Assembly (NCBI RefSeq): GCF_004354045.1
Contig: NZ_SMRT01000008.1
Span: 124,001-188,000 of the forward strand
DNA length: 64,000 nt
Direction of reading: 5' to 3'
Source: Paenibacillus piri
GTDB lineage: Bacteria; Bacillota; Bacilli; Paenibacillales; NBRC-103111
Shown: positions 46,458-55,150 of the stretch, piece after piece
Layout of the letters: every line of letters begins with the position of its first letter
Position numbering within the stretch: position 1 is the first letter of the stretch
The notes under the pieces: generated by a model
The model's database searches: none
What the model saw: the letters and a program-made list of their open reading frames with translations, nothing else
What the model was told of the DNA's origin: nothing
Position numbers and translations under genes: made by a program

Positions 46458-46730
46458 ATGAACAAAACGGTTCGCAAACAGGATGTCCGTAAGATGGTCG
46501 GCAAAACGGTATATGCGCTCAAGAAGGATGGTTCTGTGGTAAGCGGCAAACTGGTCCGCATTAGCGGCAACCGGCTCATCTTGGCGCCGGTTAAAGGCAA
46601 GCGGGTGCAAACATCGGCGTTCATCCCGCTCGTATTGTTTGATTTGCTGGCTATCGGCACTTCTCCTTTTGCTTTTGGAGGCTTCGGCTTTTCGCCTTTC
46701 GGTTTTGGAGGCTTCGACGGCTTCTTCTAA
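46458..46730 (+). CDS. small basic protein with Phe/Gly-rich tail
   Basis: A 90-residue protein. The first ~55 residues are basic (KTVRKQDVRKMVGKTVYALKKDG, VSGKLVRISGNRLILAPVKGKR) and look like a small beta-barrel; the tail is PFAFGGFGFSPFGFGGFDGFF. ATG 46458 follows GGAGGTGG at good spacing. The pattern recalls small spore-surface proteins of Bacillales, but the function is not known. Followed by a strong terminator, so it is its own transcript. Confidence 0.65.
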   Translation: MNKTVRKQDVRKMVGKTVYALKKDGSVVSGKLVRISGNRLILAPVKGKRVQTSAFIPLVLFDLLAIGTSPFAFGGFGFSPFGFGGFDGFF

Positions 46731-46744
46731 TATTTGCGGCTAAA

Positions 46745-46789
46745 CAAGCTTATCCGACTTGCTATCAGGCGGTCGGGTAAGCTTTTTTC
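46745..46789 (+). terminator. terminator after Phe/Gly-rich protein gene
   Basis: Stem AAGCTTATCCGAC/GTCGGGTAAGCTT followed by TTTTTC, immediately before a repeat B copy. Confidence 0.82.
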
Positions 46790-46818
46790 AGTTGCCAAAA
46801 AAGTATATGTCTTTTTCC

Positions 46819-46875
46819 TTTGCTTCGCACAACCTTGTCAAACGCGCACGTCTCCTTAGGACGGCGAAGCTGTTG
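46819..46875 (+). repeat. repeat family B, copy 3
   Basis: A 57-bp copy behind a terminator, with TTTGCTTCGC at the left and GGCGAAGCTGTT at the right. The sequence just left of it (TTTTTTCAGTTGCC) is also shared with copy 2, suggesting a longer conserved unit. Confidence 0.83.
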
Positions 46876-47284
46876 ATCCTTAATGGCTGCATCCATCGAA
46901 TTTTGCAGCATGGGCTTCATCCCCGCGGCGCCGCCTAACCGGCAGCCTGCGGACAATTATTGCTGCCGCGGCGATTCATGACCGCGCCGTACGAATGTCC
47001 GTCGGGCACGGGCCGAACCGAAGCCGAAGCTGTCCGTTGACCCTTACTGCGGCAGCCTGCGGCGACCGGACAATTTTGGTCATCCGTTTCCGGCGCTGTC
47101 CGCATGCGCCCTGCGTGCGCTGCAATCGGAATACCTTGAAACCGGACAAGAAACGTACAGCGGCGCAAGCGGCCGGAAAGCTGCGAAATGTCCGTTTTAT
47201 GCCCATTCCGCTCCATTTATAATCAAGCGTGTAGAGAGAATCGCTGCCTTGCTTTTACCGGCGGGCTGGAAGGAGAAATGGCAT
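46876..47284. other. upstream region of sugar locus 2, no gene recognised
   Basis: About 400 bp, GC-rich in its first part. GGCAGCCTGCGG followed by GGACAATT occurs twice (46939 and 47050), the second time with a short insertion. No promoter is obvious. Confidence 0.4.
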
Positions 47285-49288
47285 ATGGCATGGTGGCAGG
47301 ACAACCGGCTGAGGCTGATCCAAAACAATTTGCGGGAAATTGATGCGGACCTCGATGTCGACTTATTAATATCGCAGCTCCGCCAATTTGAAGCGAATGT
47401 GCTGATGCTGAATGCCGGGGGCATTTTCGCTTTTTATCCGAGCAAGCTGGAGCATCATTATGTGACTCCGTACTTAAAAAAAGACTTGCTCGGCGAGGCG
47501 GTCGCCAAGGCTCACGCCAACGGGATGCGTTTTATCGCAAGATTCGACTTCAGCAAAACGCATGAGAGCCTGTTTGCGCGGCGGCCGGAATGGTACTACC
47601 GGACCAAAGAAGGCAAGGAAGTGAACTATCACGGCATCGTCCATACGTGCATCAACGGGGGCTATCAGCAGGAATATTCGCTGAAAATAATAGAGGAAGT
47701 GCTCGATCATTATCCGGTTGACGGTATTTTCTTCAATATGTTCGGCTATCAGACCCGGGATTACAGCGGCAACGATTACGGTTTGTGCTACTGCGACAAT
47801 TGCAAGCGCAGGTTCAGGGACATGTACGGCATGGAGCTGCCGGAGAGCCGGGACCAGGGCAATGAAGTGTACCAGGCTTACAAACAGTTTCAGGCAGTGA
47901 CGACGAAACAAATTTTGGATTCGATTCATGCGCTGGTCAAACGGAAAAATCCGGAGATTGCCTTGTGCACCTACCATACCCATCGAGTCGATATTGTCCG
48001 CAACGAGTCCAATACGGCGCTCGGCAGGCCGCATCCGGTATGGCTGTATTCCGCTTCGGAAAATGTCAAGTCGATTGAGGACGGATGGGACGACAAACTG
48101 ATCAGCAACTGCTGCATCAACGCGATCGATTTAACGTACCGGTTTACCGGCGTCGCGGCCAATGAAGTGCAGATCCGTCTGTACGAAAGCATAGCCAGCG
48201 GGTCGGGGCTCGATTTCTGTATCATCGGCACGTTCGAAGGTTACCCGGATCAGGAAAATGTGGCGGCTGCGCAGGAGGTGTTCAGGTTCCACAAGGAGCA
48301 TGAACGTTATTTCGGCCAATTGGGCTCGATGGCCGATGCCGTGCTGATCAAGCCGGATCCGCTGGACCGCGCGAATCCGAAGGAATACTTGGGCCTCTTC
48401 AAAATGATGAAGGAGCGGCATATCCAGTTTGACGTCGTACCTCAGGCCAGGCTGGCGGACAAGCTGGAGCAGCTGCGCGGTGTCCGGGCGCTGATCGTCC
48501 CGGGTATCCGGTGCATGGACGACGCCCAACTGAATGCGCTGCGGGAGCTGCAGCAAGGCGGCGTCCGGATCGTTGCGACGGGACATGCGTTGACCGGCGA
48601 CGACCACAACAAGGAGGCGCTGTACGAGCTGTTCCGGGCGAAATATACCGGGACGACGACAGATACGATTCCCGCTTATCTCGAGACGTCGGATAAAACG
48701 GTATTCCGAAGCTTCCCGGCCCGCGACTGGGTGATCGTCGGCGAAACGTTCGGCAAGGTCGCTTTCGAAGGCGAGGATCAGCTGAAGCTGCTGCCGTTCG
48801 TGCAGCCCTCCACCTTCGGCCCGCCGGAGCGGGCGTACGGGCACCGGATTTCCGCCGAGTACGGCGCGGGGCTTCGCAAGGACAAAGGCGCTTACTTGCC
48901 GTGGGAGGCCGGACTCTTGTATTACAAGTACGGCTACGAGGACCACAAGCGGATACTGACCGATATGCTCGATGTTATGCTGGACGGCCGATATGTCGTG
49001 CAGACGGATGCGCCGCAGTCGGTCGAGCTGTTCGCAAACAAAATCGGTGCGAACTCGTATATGGTTCAGCTGCTTAATCTGTCAGGATTTAACGGAGTTA
49101 CTTACGGCGATCCGATTCCGTTAGCCGACATCCGCATCAAGCTGCAGGTGCCCGGCAGTGCCTGCAAGGCTTACAGCTTGAAGCGGCAGCAGGATGTTCC
49201 GGCGGTTTCCGGGCCGGACGGCAGCCTCGTAATTACGGTGGATGCGTTGCGGCTGTATGACGCTATCGTACTGGAGCCGGTTAACTAG
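47285..49288 (+). CDS. putative glycoside hydrolase, GHL6-like, first of two
   Basis: A 667-residue cytoplasmic enzyme without signal peptide. The N-terminal TIM-barrel-like domain (~1-330) has NAGGIFAFYP, ARFDFSKTHESL, HTCINGGYQQE, DGIFFNMFGYQ and a CYCDNCKRRF cysteine motif; a Rossmann-like segment follows (~380-450, GVRALIVPGIRCMDD, LQQGGVRIVATG) as in beta-galactosidase trimerisation domains, then a C-terminal beta domain. This architecture fits hypothetical glycosyl hydrolase 6 proteins; substrate unknown. ATG 47285 follows AAGGAG. It heads an import locus and has a relative at 52949. Confidence 0.78.
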   Translation: MAWWQDNRLRLIQNNLREIDADLDVDLLISQLRQFEANVLMLNAGGIFAFYPSKLEHHYVTPYLKKDLLGEAVAKAHANGMRFIARFDFSKTHESLFARRPEWYYRTKEGKEVNYHGIVHTCINGGYQQEYSLKIIEEVLDHYPVDGIFFNMFGYQTRDYSGNDYGLCYCDNCKRRFRDMYGMELPESRDQGNEVYQAYKQFQAVTTKQILDSIHALVKRKNPEIALCTYHTHRVDIVRNESNTALGRPHPVWLYSASENVKSIEDGWDDKLISNCCINAIDLTYRFTGVAANEVQIRLYESIASGSGLDFCIIGTFEGYPDQENVAAAQEVFRFHKEHERYFGQLGSMADAVLIKPDPLDRANPKEYLGLFKMMKERHIQFDVVPQARLADKLEQLRGVRALIVPGIRCMDDAQLNALRELQQGGVRIVATGHALTGDDHNKEALYELFRAKYTGTTTDTIPAYLETSDKTVFRSFPARDWVIVGETFGKVAFEGEDQLKLLPFVQPSTFGPPERAYGHRISAEYGAGLRKDKGAYLPWEAGLLYYKYGYEDHKRILTDMLDVMLDGRYVVQTDAPQSVELFANKIGANSYMVQLLNLSGFNGVTYGDPIPLADIRIKLQVPGSACKAYSLKRQQDVPAVSGPDGSLVITVDALRLYDAIVLEPVN

Positions 49289-49344
49289 AAAGGAATGAGC
49301 TTCCGGCGCTGCTTTGCCGGATTTTGAAAAGGAGGCGTCATACG

Positions 49345-50307
49345 ATGCAGCAATCAAGCATTGCCAGCAACAAATCAATTAATGCCAAATCAGCCGGCGG
49401 AAATTCCGCATTATGGAAGCGGATTGTGCTGCACAAGTATATGTATCTGCTTGCGCTCCCCGGAGTTTTATATTTTATTATTTTCAAATTTGTTCCGATG
49501 TGGGGGCTGCTGCTCGCTTTTAAAGAATACAACCCTTACTCGGGCTTTACCGGCAGCGAATGGGTCGGCTTCAAATATTTCTCCGAGCTGTTTTCCGACG
49601 CCAATTTCTATATCATGATGCGCAATACGTTTGCAATCAATATATTCGGGCTCGTCTTCCTGTTTCCGATTCCGATCCTGCTGGCGTTAATGCTAAACGA
49701 GGTCAGGCACGAAACATTTAAGCGGTTTAACCAATCGATCGTGTATTTGCCGCATTTTTTATCGTGGGTTGTCGTAGCCAGTATGACGTTTTTTATCCTT
49801 TCGACGGATGTCGGGATCATCAATAAGCTCATAAGCGAATCGGGTCATGAGACGATTTCCTTCCTGTCCAATCCGAATTATTTCTGGGGGCTGCTGACCG
49901 CGCAGAGCATGTGGAAAGAGGCGGGCTGGGGCACGATCATCTTCCTCGCGGCGATGGCAGGCGTCGATCCGCAGCGGTATGAGGCGGCTGTGGTGGACGG
50001 AGCCAACCGGTGGCGGCAAATCTGGCATATTACATTGCCTGCGATCAGACCGACCATCATCATCCTGTTAATTTTGCGGCTTGGCCATATGGCGGATGTC
50101 GGCTTCGAACAAATTTTGCTCATGATGAATCCGCTGGTCTTGTCGGTAGCCGAAGTATTTGATACGTACGCCTATACCCACGGTATTTTGAAGGGGCAAA
50201 TCAGTATGGGGATAACGGTCGGCATGTTTAAAGGCGTTGTCGGCTTTGTGTTGGTCATCGTAAGCAATTATATTGTTAAAAAGCTCGGACATGAAGGAAT
50301 TTACTAA
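49345..50307 (+). CDS. ABC sugar permease 1, locus 2 (LplB/YteP-like)
   Basis: A 320-residue permease with six predicted helices; YLLALPGVLYFIIFKFVPMWGL forms the first and YEAAVVDGANRWRQIWHITLP is the ATPase-docking EAA loop. The family transports complex oligosaccharides such as rhamnogalacturonan products in Bacillus. ATG 49345 follows AAGGAGG. Next gene starts 18 bp after its stop. Confidence 0.92.
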   Translation: MQQSSIASNKSINAKSAGGNSALWKRIVLHKYMYLLALPGVLYFIIFKFVPMWGLLLAFKEYNPYSGFTGSEWVGFKYFSELFSDANFYIMMRNTFAINIFGLVFLFPIPILLALMLNEVRHETFKRFNQSIVYLPHFLSWVVVASMTFFILSTDVGIINKLISESGHETISFLSNPNYFWGLLTAQSMWKEAGWGTIIFLAAMAGVDPQRYEAAVVDGANRWRQIWHITLPAIRPTIIILLILRLGHMADVGFEQILLMMNPLVLSVAEVFDTYAYTHGILKGQISMGITVGMFKGVVGFVLVIVSNYIVKKLGHEGIY

Positions 50308-50324
50308 GAAAGGAGGCGCTTCGT

Positions 50325-51206
50325 ATGAGCTTTGTAGCGAAGAAGCAATTGACGTTGTTTGACTGGGTGAATTACGCGCTTCTTGCCCTTATATCGATAA
50401 CTTGTATTTTCCCTTTTCTATATGTATTCAGCGTATCGTTCACCGATCCGAAGGCGTACGTTCCGCTCAAGTTTTATTTGTTCCCGGATTCCTGGTCGCT
50501 GTCCTCGTACAAGTACATCTTATCGACGAACAGCTTCCTGAACGCTTTAAAAAGCACGGTATTCGTAACGGTAGTGGGAACGGTGCTGAATATTCTCGTT
50601 TCGTTCACCATGGCCTATGCGCTGACCAAAAAGTCGATGCCGGGCCGCGGAGTGATGTTGAGCTTCGTTGTGTTTACGCTGGTGTTTAGCGCGGGGATTG
50701 TTCCCAGCTATTTGCTGGTGAAGGAACTGGGCTTGCTGAATTCCTTGTGGGCTTTAATCTGGCCGTCGCTGACGAATGCCTGGAGCTTGATTGTAATTAA
50801 AAGCTTCCTGGAGTCGCTGCCCTCCGAGCTGGAGGATTCGGGTAAAATTGATGGCTGCTCCGATATCGGTGTATTTTTGAGGATCGTCATCCCGCTATCG
50901 ATGCCGGCGATTGCCGCATTTACATTGTTTTTCGCCGTTAGTCATTGGAACACGTATTTTAATGCGCTTATTTATATTTCGGATTCCAAAAAGTGGACGC
51001 TCCAGGTGTTGGTCAAAACGCTTGTTGTCGATTCCGACTCCACAGGGGTCGGGCAGGCCGGAGCGGGCGGCGACGACCGAGTGATTCCGCAGGAAACGAT
51101 CCGGATGGCTTCGATTGTTTTATCCATGGCGCCGATTTTGCTGATTTATCCGTTCCTGCAAAAGCATTTTGCCAAAGGGGTTATGCTCGGCTCCGTTAAG
51201 GGATAA
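50325..51206 (+). CDS. ABC sugar permease 2, locus 2 (YtcP-like)
   Basis: A 293-residue permease, six predicted helices, EAA loop LEDSGKIDGCSDIGVFLRIVIP and C-terminus FAKGVMLGSVKG characteristic of the YtcP/LplC group. It has AAAGGAGG before ATG 50325. Works with the upstream permease and the lipoprotein that follows; no ATPase gene in the locus. Confidence 0.92.
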   Translation: MSFVAKKQLTLFDWVNYALLALISITCIFPFLYVFSVSFTDPKAYVPLKFYLFPDSWSLSSYKYILSTNSFLNALKSTVFVTVVGTVLNILVSFTMAYALTKKSMPGRGVMLSFVVFTLVFSAGIVPSYLLVKELGLLNSLWALIWPSLTNAWSLIVIKSFLESLPSELEDSGKIDGCSDIGVFLRIVIPLSMPAIAAFTLFFAVSHWNTYFNALIYISDSKKWTLQVLVKTLVVDSDSTGVGQAGAGGDDRVIPQETIRMASIVLSMAPILLIYPFLQKHFAKGVMLGSVKG

Positions 51207-51305
51207 GGTTAATCCCGTAACGCGCCGGTTAACTTAAATAAAAGCAAGGGTTGGTCGTAAAAGGCAAGGCAAAGATTGCCCACAACATTTAGGGAGGAAA
51301 AAACG

Positions 51306-52853
51306 ATGAAATCGAATCAAATGAAAACCAAGCTTCCGGCAGTATTGCTGTCTGTAGTCATGGGCGGCTCGCTGCTCGCCGGCTGTTCTTCCGGCAGCGG
51401 CGGCACAACTGCGGGAACCGGAGGTAAAACAGCGCCTGCGGCGCAAGACAATAAGCCTCTATCCATCAAAATGTTTGCCGGCTTATACAATGAAGTGCCT
51501 GATATGAATAACCCGTATTGGACAGAGTGGCAAAAAAGAACGAACACGAAGCTGGATATCGAATGGGTGCCGGACGGCGATCTGAAAACGAAGATGGATC
51601 TGCTGCTGGCGTCCGGCGATCTTCCCGAGGTGGTGTCCTCCCCGGATGCAACCTGGCCGACACTGCGCAGCGCCGTAAAAAACGGAGCGTTCTGGGATTT
51701 GACGCCTTTCCTGGGCGATTTCAGCGAATATCCGAATTTGAAGAAAAATATGGCTCCGAACTGGGAGAAATATTTGTCCGTAGACGGTAAAATTTACGCG
51801 GTTCCGCGTTCGCGCTCCCGGATCGACCAAGGGATGAGAATCCGTAAAGACTGGCTGGATAAGCTGAATATTCCCGTACCGAAAACGTTGGATGAATACG
51901 CCGCCGCTTTGAAAAAAATCGTAGAAAGCGATCCGGACGGCAACGGCAAGAAGGATACGTTAGGTCTAATCGGCCACGGCGTTATCGCGGCTGACGGCGA
52001 CTTGGCATTCGCCGCGGCGTTTGGCGCTTTGGATCCGACATATAATCAAGAAGGCGGCATGATCGATACGCGTCTCACTCCGCAATATACCGAAATGGTG
52101 AACTGGTTCAAAGGGCTGTATGCGGACGGCGTGTTGTCCAAAGAATTTTCCGTAACGAAAAAGACGCAAGCCGAAGAGCTGTTTAAAACCGGCCGGGCGG
52201 CAGCTTATGTACGCAGCGTGTGGTGGGATAAGGAATGGGAAGATTCGATCTCCAAAACTCAACCGGGCGCAAAAATTACCCAGTTGACGTTAACCGGACC
52301 TAAAGGAGCTGCAGTTGTCTTGTCGACAGGCGTGTCCGGCGGCTACTACATTTCCAAAAAGGTGCCTGAAGCCAAAGTTAAGCAATTGTTGAAATATTTC
52401 GATTATACCGCATCCGATGAAATTACCGACTTCGCGTATTACGGCTTGGAAGGCATTCACCATAAAGTGGTCGGCGGACAAAAGGTGTTGACGGACCAAG
52501 GCGTTAAAGAAGTAAATACAACAAGCAAAGGCGCAGGCGTGCTGGCTTATGCCAAATGGGGTAAGGTCGAAAGCGCTTCGGGCGACAAAGCTTACAACGA
52601 TGCGAAGAAAAAAGAGGTTGAGGCTTACGACACTATCGGTAAAGTCGATCCGTACCGTTATTCGGCAACGTTTAACAACACTTGGCCGAAATATGAAAAC
52701 GAGTGGAAATCGATGGTGACAAAAGCGATCGTCGGTCAAATTTCGATGGACGAATACAAAGCTTATGTAGATAAAATAAACAATCTGCCTGATATGAAAA
52801 AAGCTTACCAGGAAAATAAAGCGTCCAACGATGAATTTAACGGCAAGAAATAA
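51306..52853 (+). CDS. ABC sugar-binding lipoprotein, locus 2 (LipO/YtcQ-like)
   Basis: A 515-residue extracellular binding protein. Signal peptide and lipobox SLLAGCSSG (Cys ~22), Gly/Thr-rich linker, then MFAGLYNEVPDMNNPYWTEW and the domain-hinge signatures DLPEVVSSPDA and DPDGNGKKDTLGL (a calcium-binding-like loop). Large size is typical of the YtcQ/LipO group for long oligosaccharides. ATG 51306 follows AGGGAGG. A terminator sits between it and the next hydrolase gene. Confidence 0.92.
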   Translation: MKSNQMKTKLPAVLLSVVMGGSLLAGCSSGSGGTTAGTGGKTAPAAQDNKPLSIKMFAGLYNEVPDMNNPYWTEWQKRTNTKLDIEWVPDGDLKTKMDLLLASGDLPEVVSSPDATWPTLRSAVKNGAFWDLTPFLGDFSEYPNLKKNMAPNWEKYLSVDGKIYAVPRSRSRIDQGMRIRKDWLDKLNIPVPKTLDEYAAALKKIVESDPDGNGKKDTLGLIGHGVIAADGDLAFAAAFGALDPTYNQEGGMIDTRLTPQYTEMVNWFKGLYADGVLSKEFSVTKKTQAEELFKTGRAAAYVRSVWWDKEWEDSISKTQPGAKITQLTLTGPKGAAVVLSTGVSGGYYISKKVPEAKVKQLLKYFDYTASDEITDFAYYGLEGIHHKVVGGQKVLTDQGVKEVNTTSKGAGVLAYAKWGKVESASGDKAYNDAKKKEVEAYDTIGKVDPYRYSATFNNTWPKYENEWKSMVTKAIVGQISMDEYKAYVDKINNLPDMKKAYQENKASNDEFNGKK

Positions 52854-52895
52854 GTCTTCGGCAAGGTTTGAAATTAACCGTCTAAATTAACCGCG

Positions 52896-52932
52896 AACGG
52901 TTACCGGGCCAGTCTTCCGGTAACCGTTTTTA
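52896..52932 (+). terminator. terminator inside sugar locus 2
   Basis: Stem AACGGTTACCGG/CCGGTAACCGTT followed by TTT, with the T run touching the ribosome site (TAGGAGG) of the next gene. Partial read-through would give less second hydrolase than binding protein. Confidence 0.8.
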
Positions 52933-52948
52933 GGAGGCAAATACAAAT

Positions 52949-54979
52949 ATGGACACGACCGCAAGAGATTGGTGGCAAAAGCCGCTTCGTATCATTCAAC
53001 CGAATTTGCAAATTAAAGACACCGCCTTAATCGATCCGCAGAAGCTGGCATCGCAGATGAAAGAAATGGGAGCCAACGCAATCGTATTTAACGTTGCCGG
53101 TATTTACGCCTGGTATCCGACGAGGGTGCCGTTTCATACCGTAAACGAATATTTGCCCCAATCGTTTGATTTATTGAAAGCGGTTATTGAGGCATGCCAC
53201 AAGGAAGGGCTTCGTTTCATCGGCCGCTTCGACTTCAGCCGGGCGGAGGATTCGATTTATTTGCAAAAGCCGCAATGGTTTGCCAAAAAGACGGACGGCG
53301 AGCCGGAAATTGTCGGCTTGTACAGACCCGGTCCCTGGTCGATGCTGATGAATACATGCATCAACGGAGCTTACCGCAACGAGGCGGTGGCGCTGCCGGT
53401 TCTGGATGAGGTCATCAGCAATTACGACCTTGACGGCATTTTCTTTAATGCGCCGGGCTACAGCGATTGCTGGTGTGAAGCGTGCCGACAGAAATATGCC
53501 GCGAAATACGGCCAGCCGCTGCCCGCAAACAAAAAAGAGTTCGCCGAGGATTGGGCTTCCACTTGCATGCGCGACAACATGGATAAGTTTTATTCCTTGA
53601 TTAAAAATAAAAACAAAGATATTCCGATGATTTTATACTACAATCTATATCACGACAACCTGTTTGACCGCGCGGAAACGACCGATATGCTGTGTACCGA
53701 GCCGCAGGATATTTTGTCGCTCGGCCATCACCATATTCCGGAGTTTTGGAAGCCGGCGCTCAGCATCAAGCTGGGACGGTCGCTGCCGGACCGGCCGACG
53801 CCGTTCGGCATTGTCCACTCGTCGCCGGGCATGGACTGGCGGCATACGGGACTGCCGCCGGCCGAATACCGCTTCTGGCTGTCGCAAATTCCGGCGCATG
53901 GAGGAAGCATCTGGCATTCCTTGACCGGCATCCCGGATACGATCGGCGACAAGCGGATTCTTGAAATCGTAGCCGCTTTTAATGCGGATGTGAAGCAGGT
54001 CGAGTCCGATATGGACGGAGCAGCGCCGCTGTCGCAGGTCGCTTTGATGTGGACGGCCGATCCGTCTGCCGAGGGAATGGCCGACGGCTTGATCAACAAG
54101 CAGGTTCCGTTTGATGTGTTGCTAACCGAACAGGCGGTTCCGGAACGGTTAGCGCAGTATAAGGCGCTTATTATTCCGGAAGGCATGAAGTATACGGAAT
54201 CGTTTGTCGATATTATTTCCGCATATGTCGAGCAGGGCGGCTGCGTTATTGTCGAAGGCGCCGTTCCGAAGAACGAAAAGCTGCTGGCGCTGCTCGGCAT
54301 CGGCAACGATATTTATGTCAGCCAGTCGCTGACTGCTTCCTACCTGCGGTTTGAAGGTCAAGGCAATCCGCTGCAGAAGGGCTTGGAGCAGACGGAGCTG
54401 ATAGCGCACCGCGGCAAGGTGGCATACGTGACGCCTGCTGGGGAACGGACACAGGTATTGGCTACGCTGGTGCCGCCGTTCTCGCCGCTGGATGCGGTGG
54501 GACGTCCGCCGGAGCGAGCATCGCTGCCTGTCAGCCATACGGAGCTGCCGCTCGCGCTGACTAATAAAATAGGTCGTGGCATCGCGTTGTACATGCCGTT
54601 CTCGCTCAGCCATCTGATCAATGAATACAAATTGGTCGAGCATTACCAGCTGCTGGCCAATGCGGTAGACTACGCCCTGGGAGACGAGCCGCTGATTGAG
54701 GTCACGCACATGCCGGGATTGCAAATTACGCTGTTCGAGAAAGAGGGCCATGTGCTGATTCACCTCGTTAACGGCGCCGGCCGCCGGCCACTCACGGCCA
54801 ATATCCCGCTGACGCAAATCGAGGTCAAGCTCCGGCTGCCGGGCGGAGGCCGGGTGAAAGCGGTACAGCAGCTTATTTCCGGCGAGGCGCTATCCTACAG
54901 AACCGACGAAGCCGGGGCGGTATCCTTCACGGTTCCGAGCCTGCTTGTATGGGAATGCTTACGAGTGGAAACGGAATAA
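52949..54979 (+). CDS. putative glycoside hydrolase, GHL6-like, second of two
   Basis: A 676-residue relative of the 47285 enzyme, sharing the same landmarks in order: WWQKPLRIIQPNL, FNVAGIYAWYP, GRFDFSRAEDSI, NTCINGAYRNE, DGIFFNAPGY and the CWCEACRQKY cysteine motif, then a Rossmann-like segment (YKALIIPEGMKYTES, EQGGCVIVEG). Overall divergence is considerable, suggesting a different linkage or step. No signal peptide, so it acts on imported sugar. ATG 52949 with TAGGAGG. Confidence 0.78.
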   Translation: MDTTARDWWQKPLRIIQPNLQIKDTALIDPQKLASQMKEMGANAIVFNVAGIYAWYPTRVPFHTVNEYLPQSFDLLKAVIEACHKEGLRFIGRFDFSRAEDSIYLQKPQWFAKKTDGEPEIVGLYRPGPWSMLMNTCINGAYRNEAVALPVLDEVISNYDLDGIFFNAPGYSDCWCEACRQKYAAKYGQPLPANKKEFAEDWASTCMRDNMDKFYSLIKNKNKDIPMILYYNLYHDNLFDRAETTDMLCTEPQDILSLGHHHIPEFWKPALSIKLGRSLPDRPTPFGIVHSSPGMDWRHTGLPPAEYRFWLSQIPAHGGSIWHSLTGIPDTIGDKRILEIVAAFNADVKQVESDMDGAAPLSQVALMWTADPSAEGMADGLINKQVPFDVLLTEQAVPERLAQYKALIIPEGMKYTESFVDIISAYVEQGGCVIVEGAVPKNEKLLALLGIGNDIYVSQSLTASYLRFEGQGNPLQKGLEQTELIAHRGKVAYVTPAGERTQVLATLVPPFSPLDAVGRPPERASLPVSHTELPLALTNKIGRGIALYMPFSLSHLINEYKLVEHYQLLANAVDYALGDEPLIEVTHMPGLQITLFEKEGHVLIHLVNGAGRRPLTANIPLTQIEVKLRLPGGGRVKAVQQLISGEALSYRTDEAGAVSFTVPSLLVWECLRVETE

Positions 54980-55004
54980 GCCGCAAGCCCGCCTGAATAC
55001 GGAT

Positions 55005-55057
55005 AAGAAGGCCGGGGCAGCCCGAACAAGCGCTGCCCGCGGACCTTCTTCTTTCTG
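55005..55057 (+). terminator. terminator after sugar locus 2
   Basis: AAGAAGG with GGGCAGC paired to GCTGCCC and CCTTCTT, then CTTTCTG. Closes the hydrolase-importer operon. Confidence 0.8.
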
Positions 55058-55086
55058 TTATATCAGCTTCATGCGTGTGCTATAAT
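55058..55086 (+). promoter_or_regulatory. promoter of large AraC regulator
   Basis: A weak -35 TTATAT (55058-55063), 17-bp spacer and extended -10 TGCTATAAT (TATAAT 55081-55086), 65 bp before the start codon. Confidence 0.6.
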
Positions 55087-55150
55087 AGATGTGCCATCAC
55101 GGCACGGCATGAGCGGTCTGTTTTTCAACTTGGAGCCCGGAGGTATCGAT

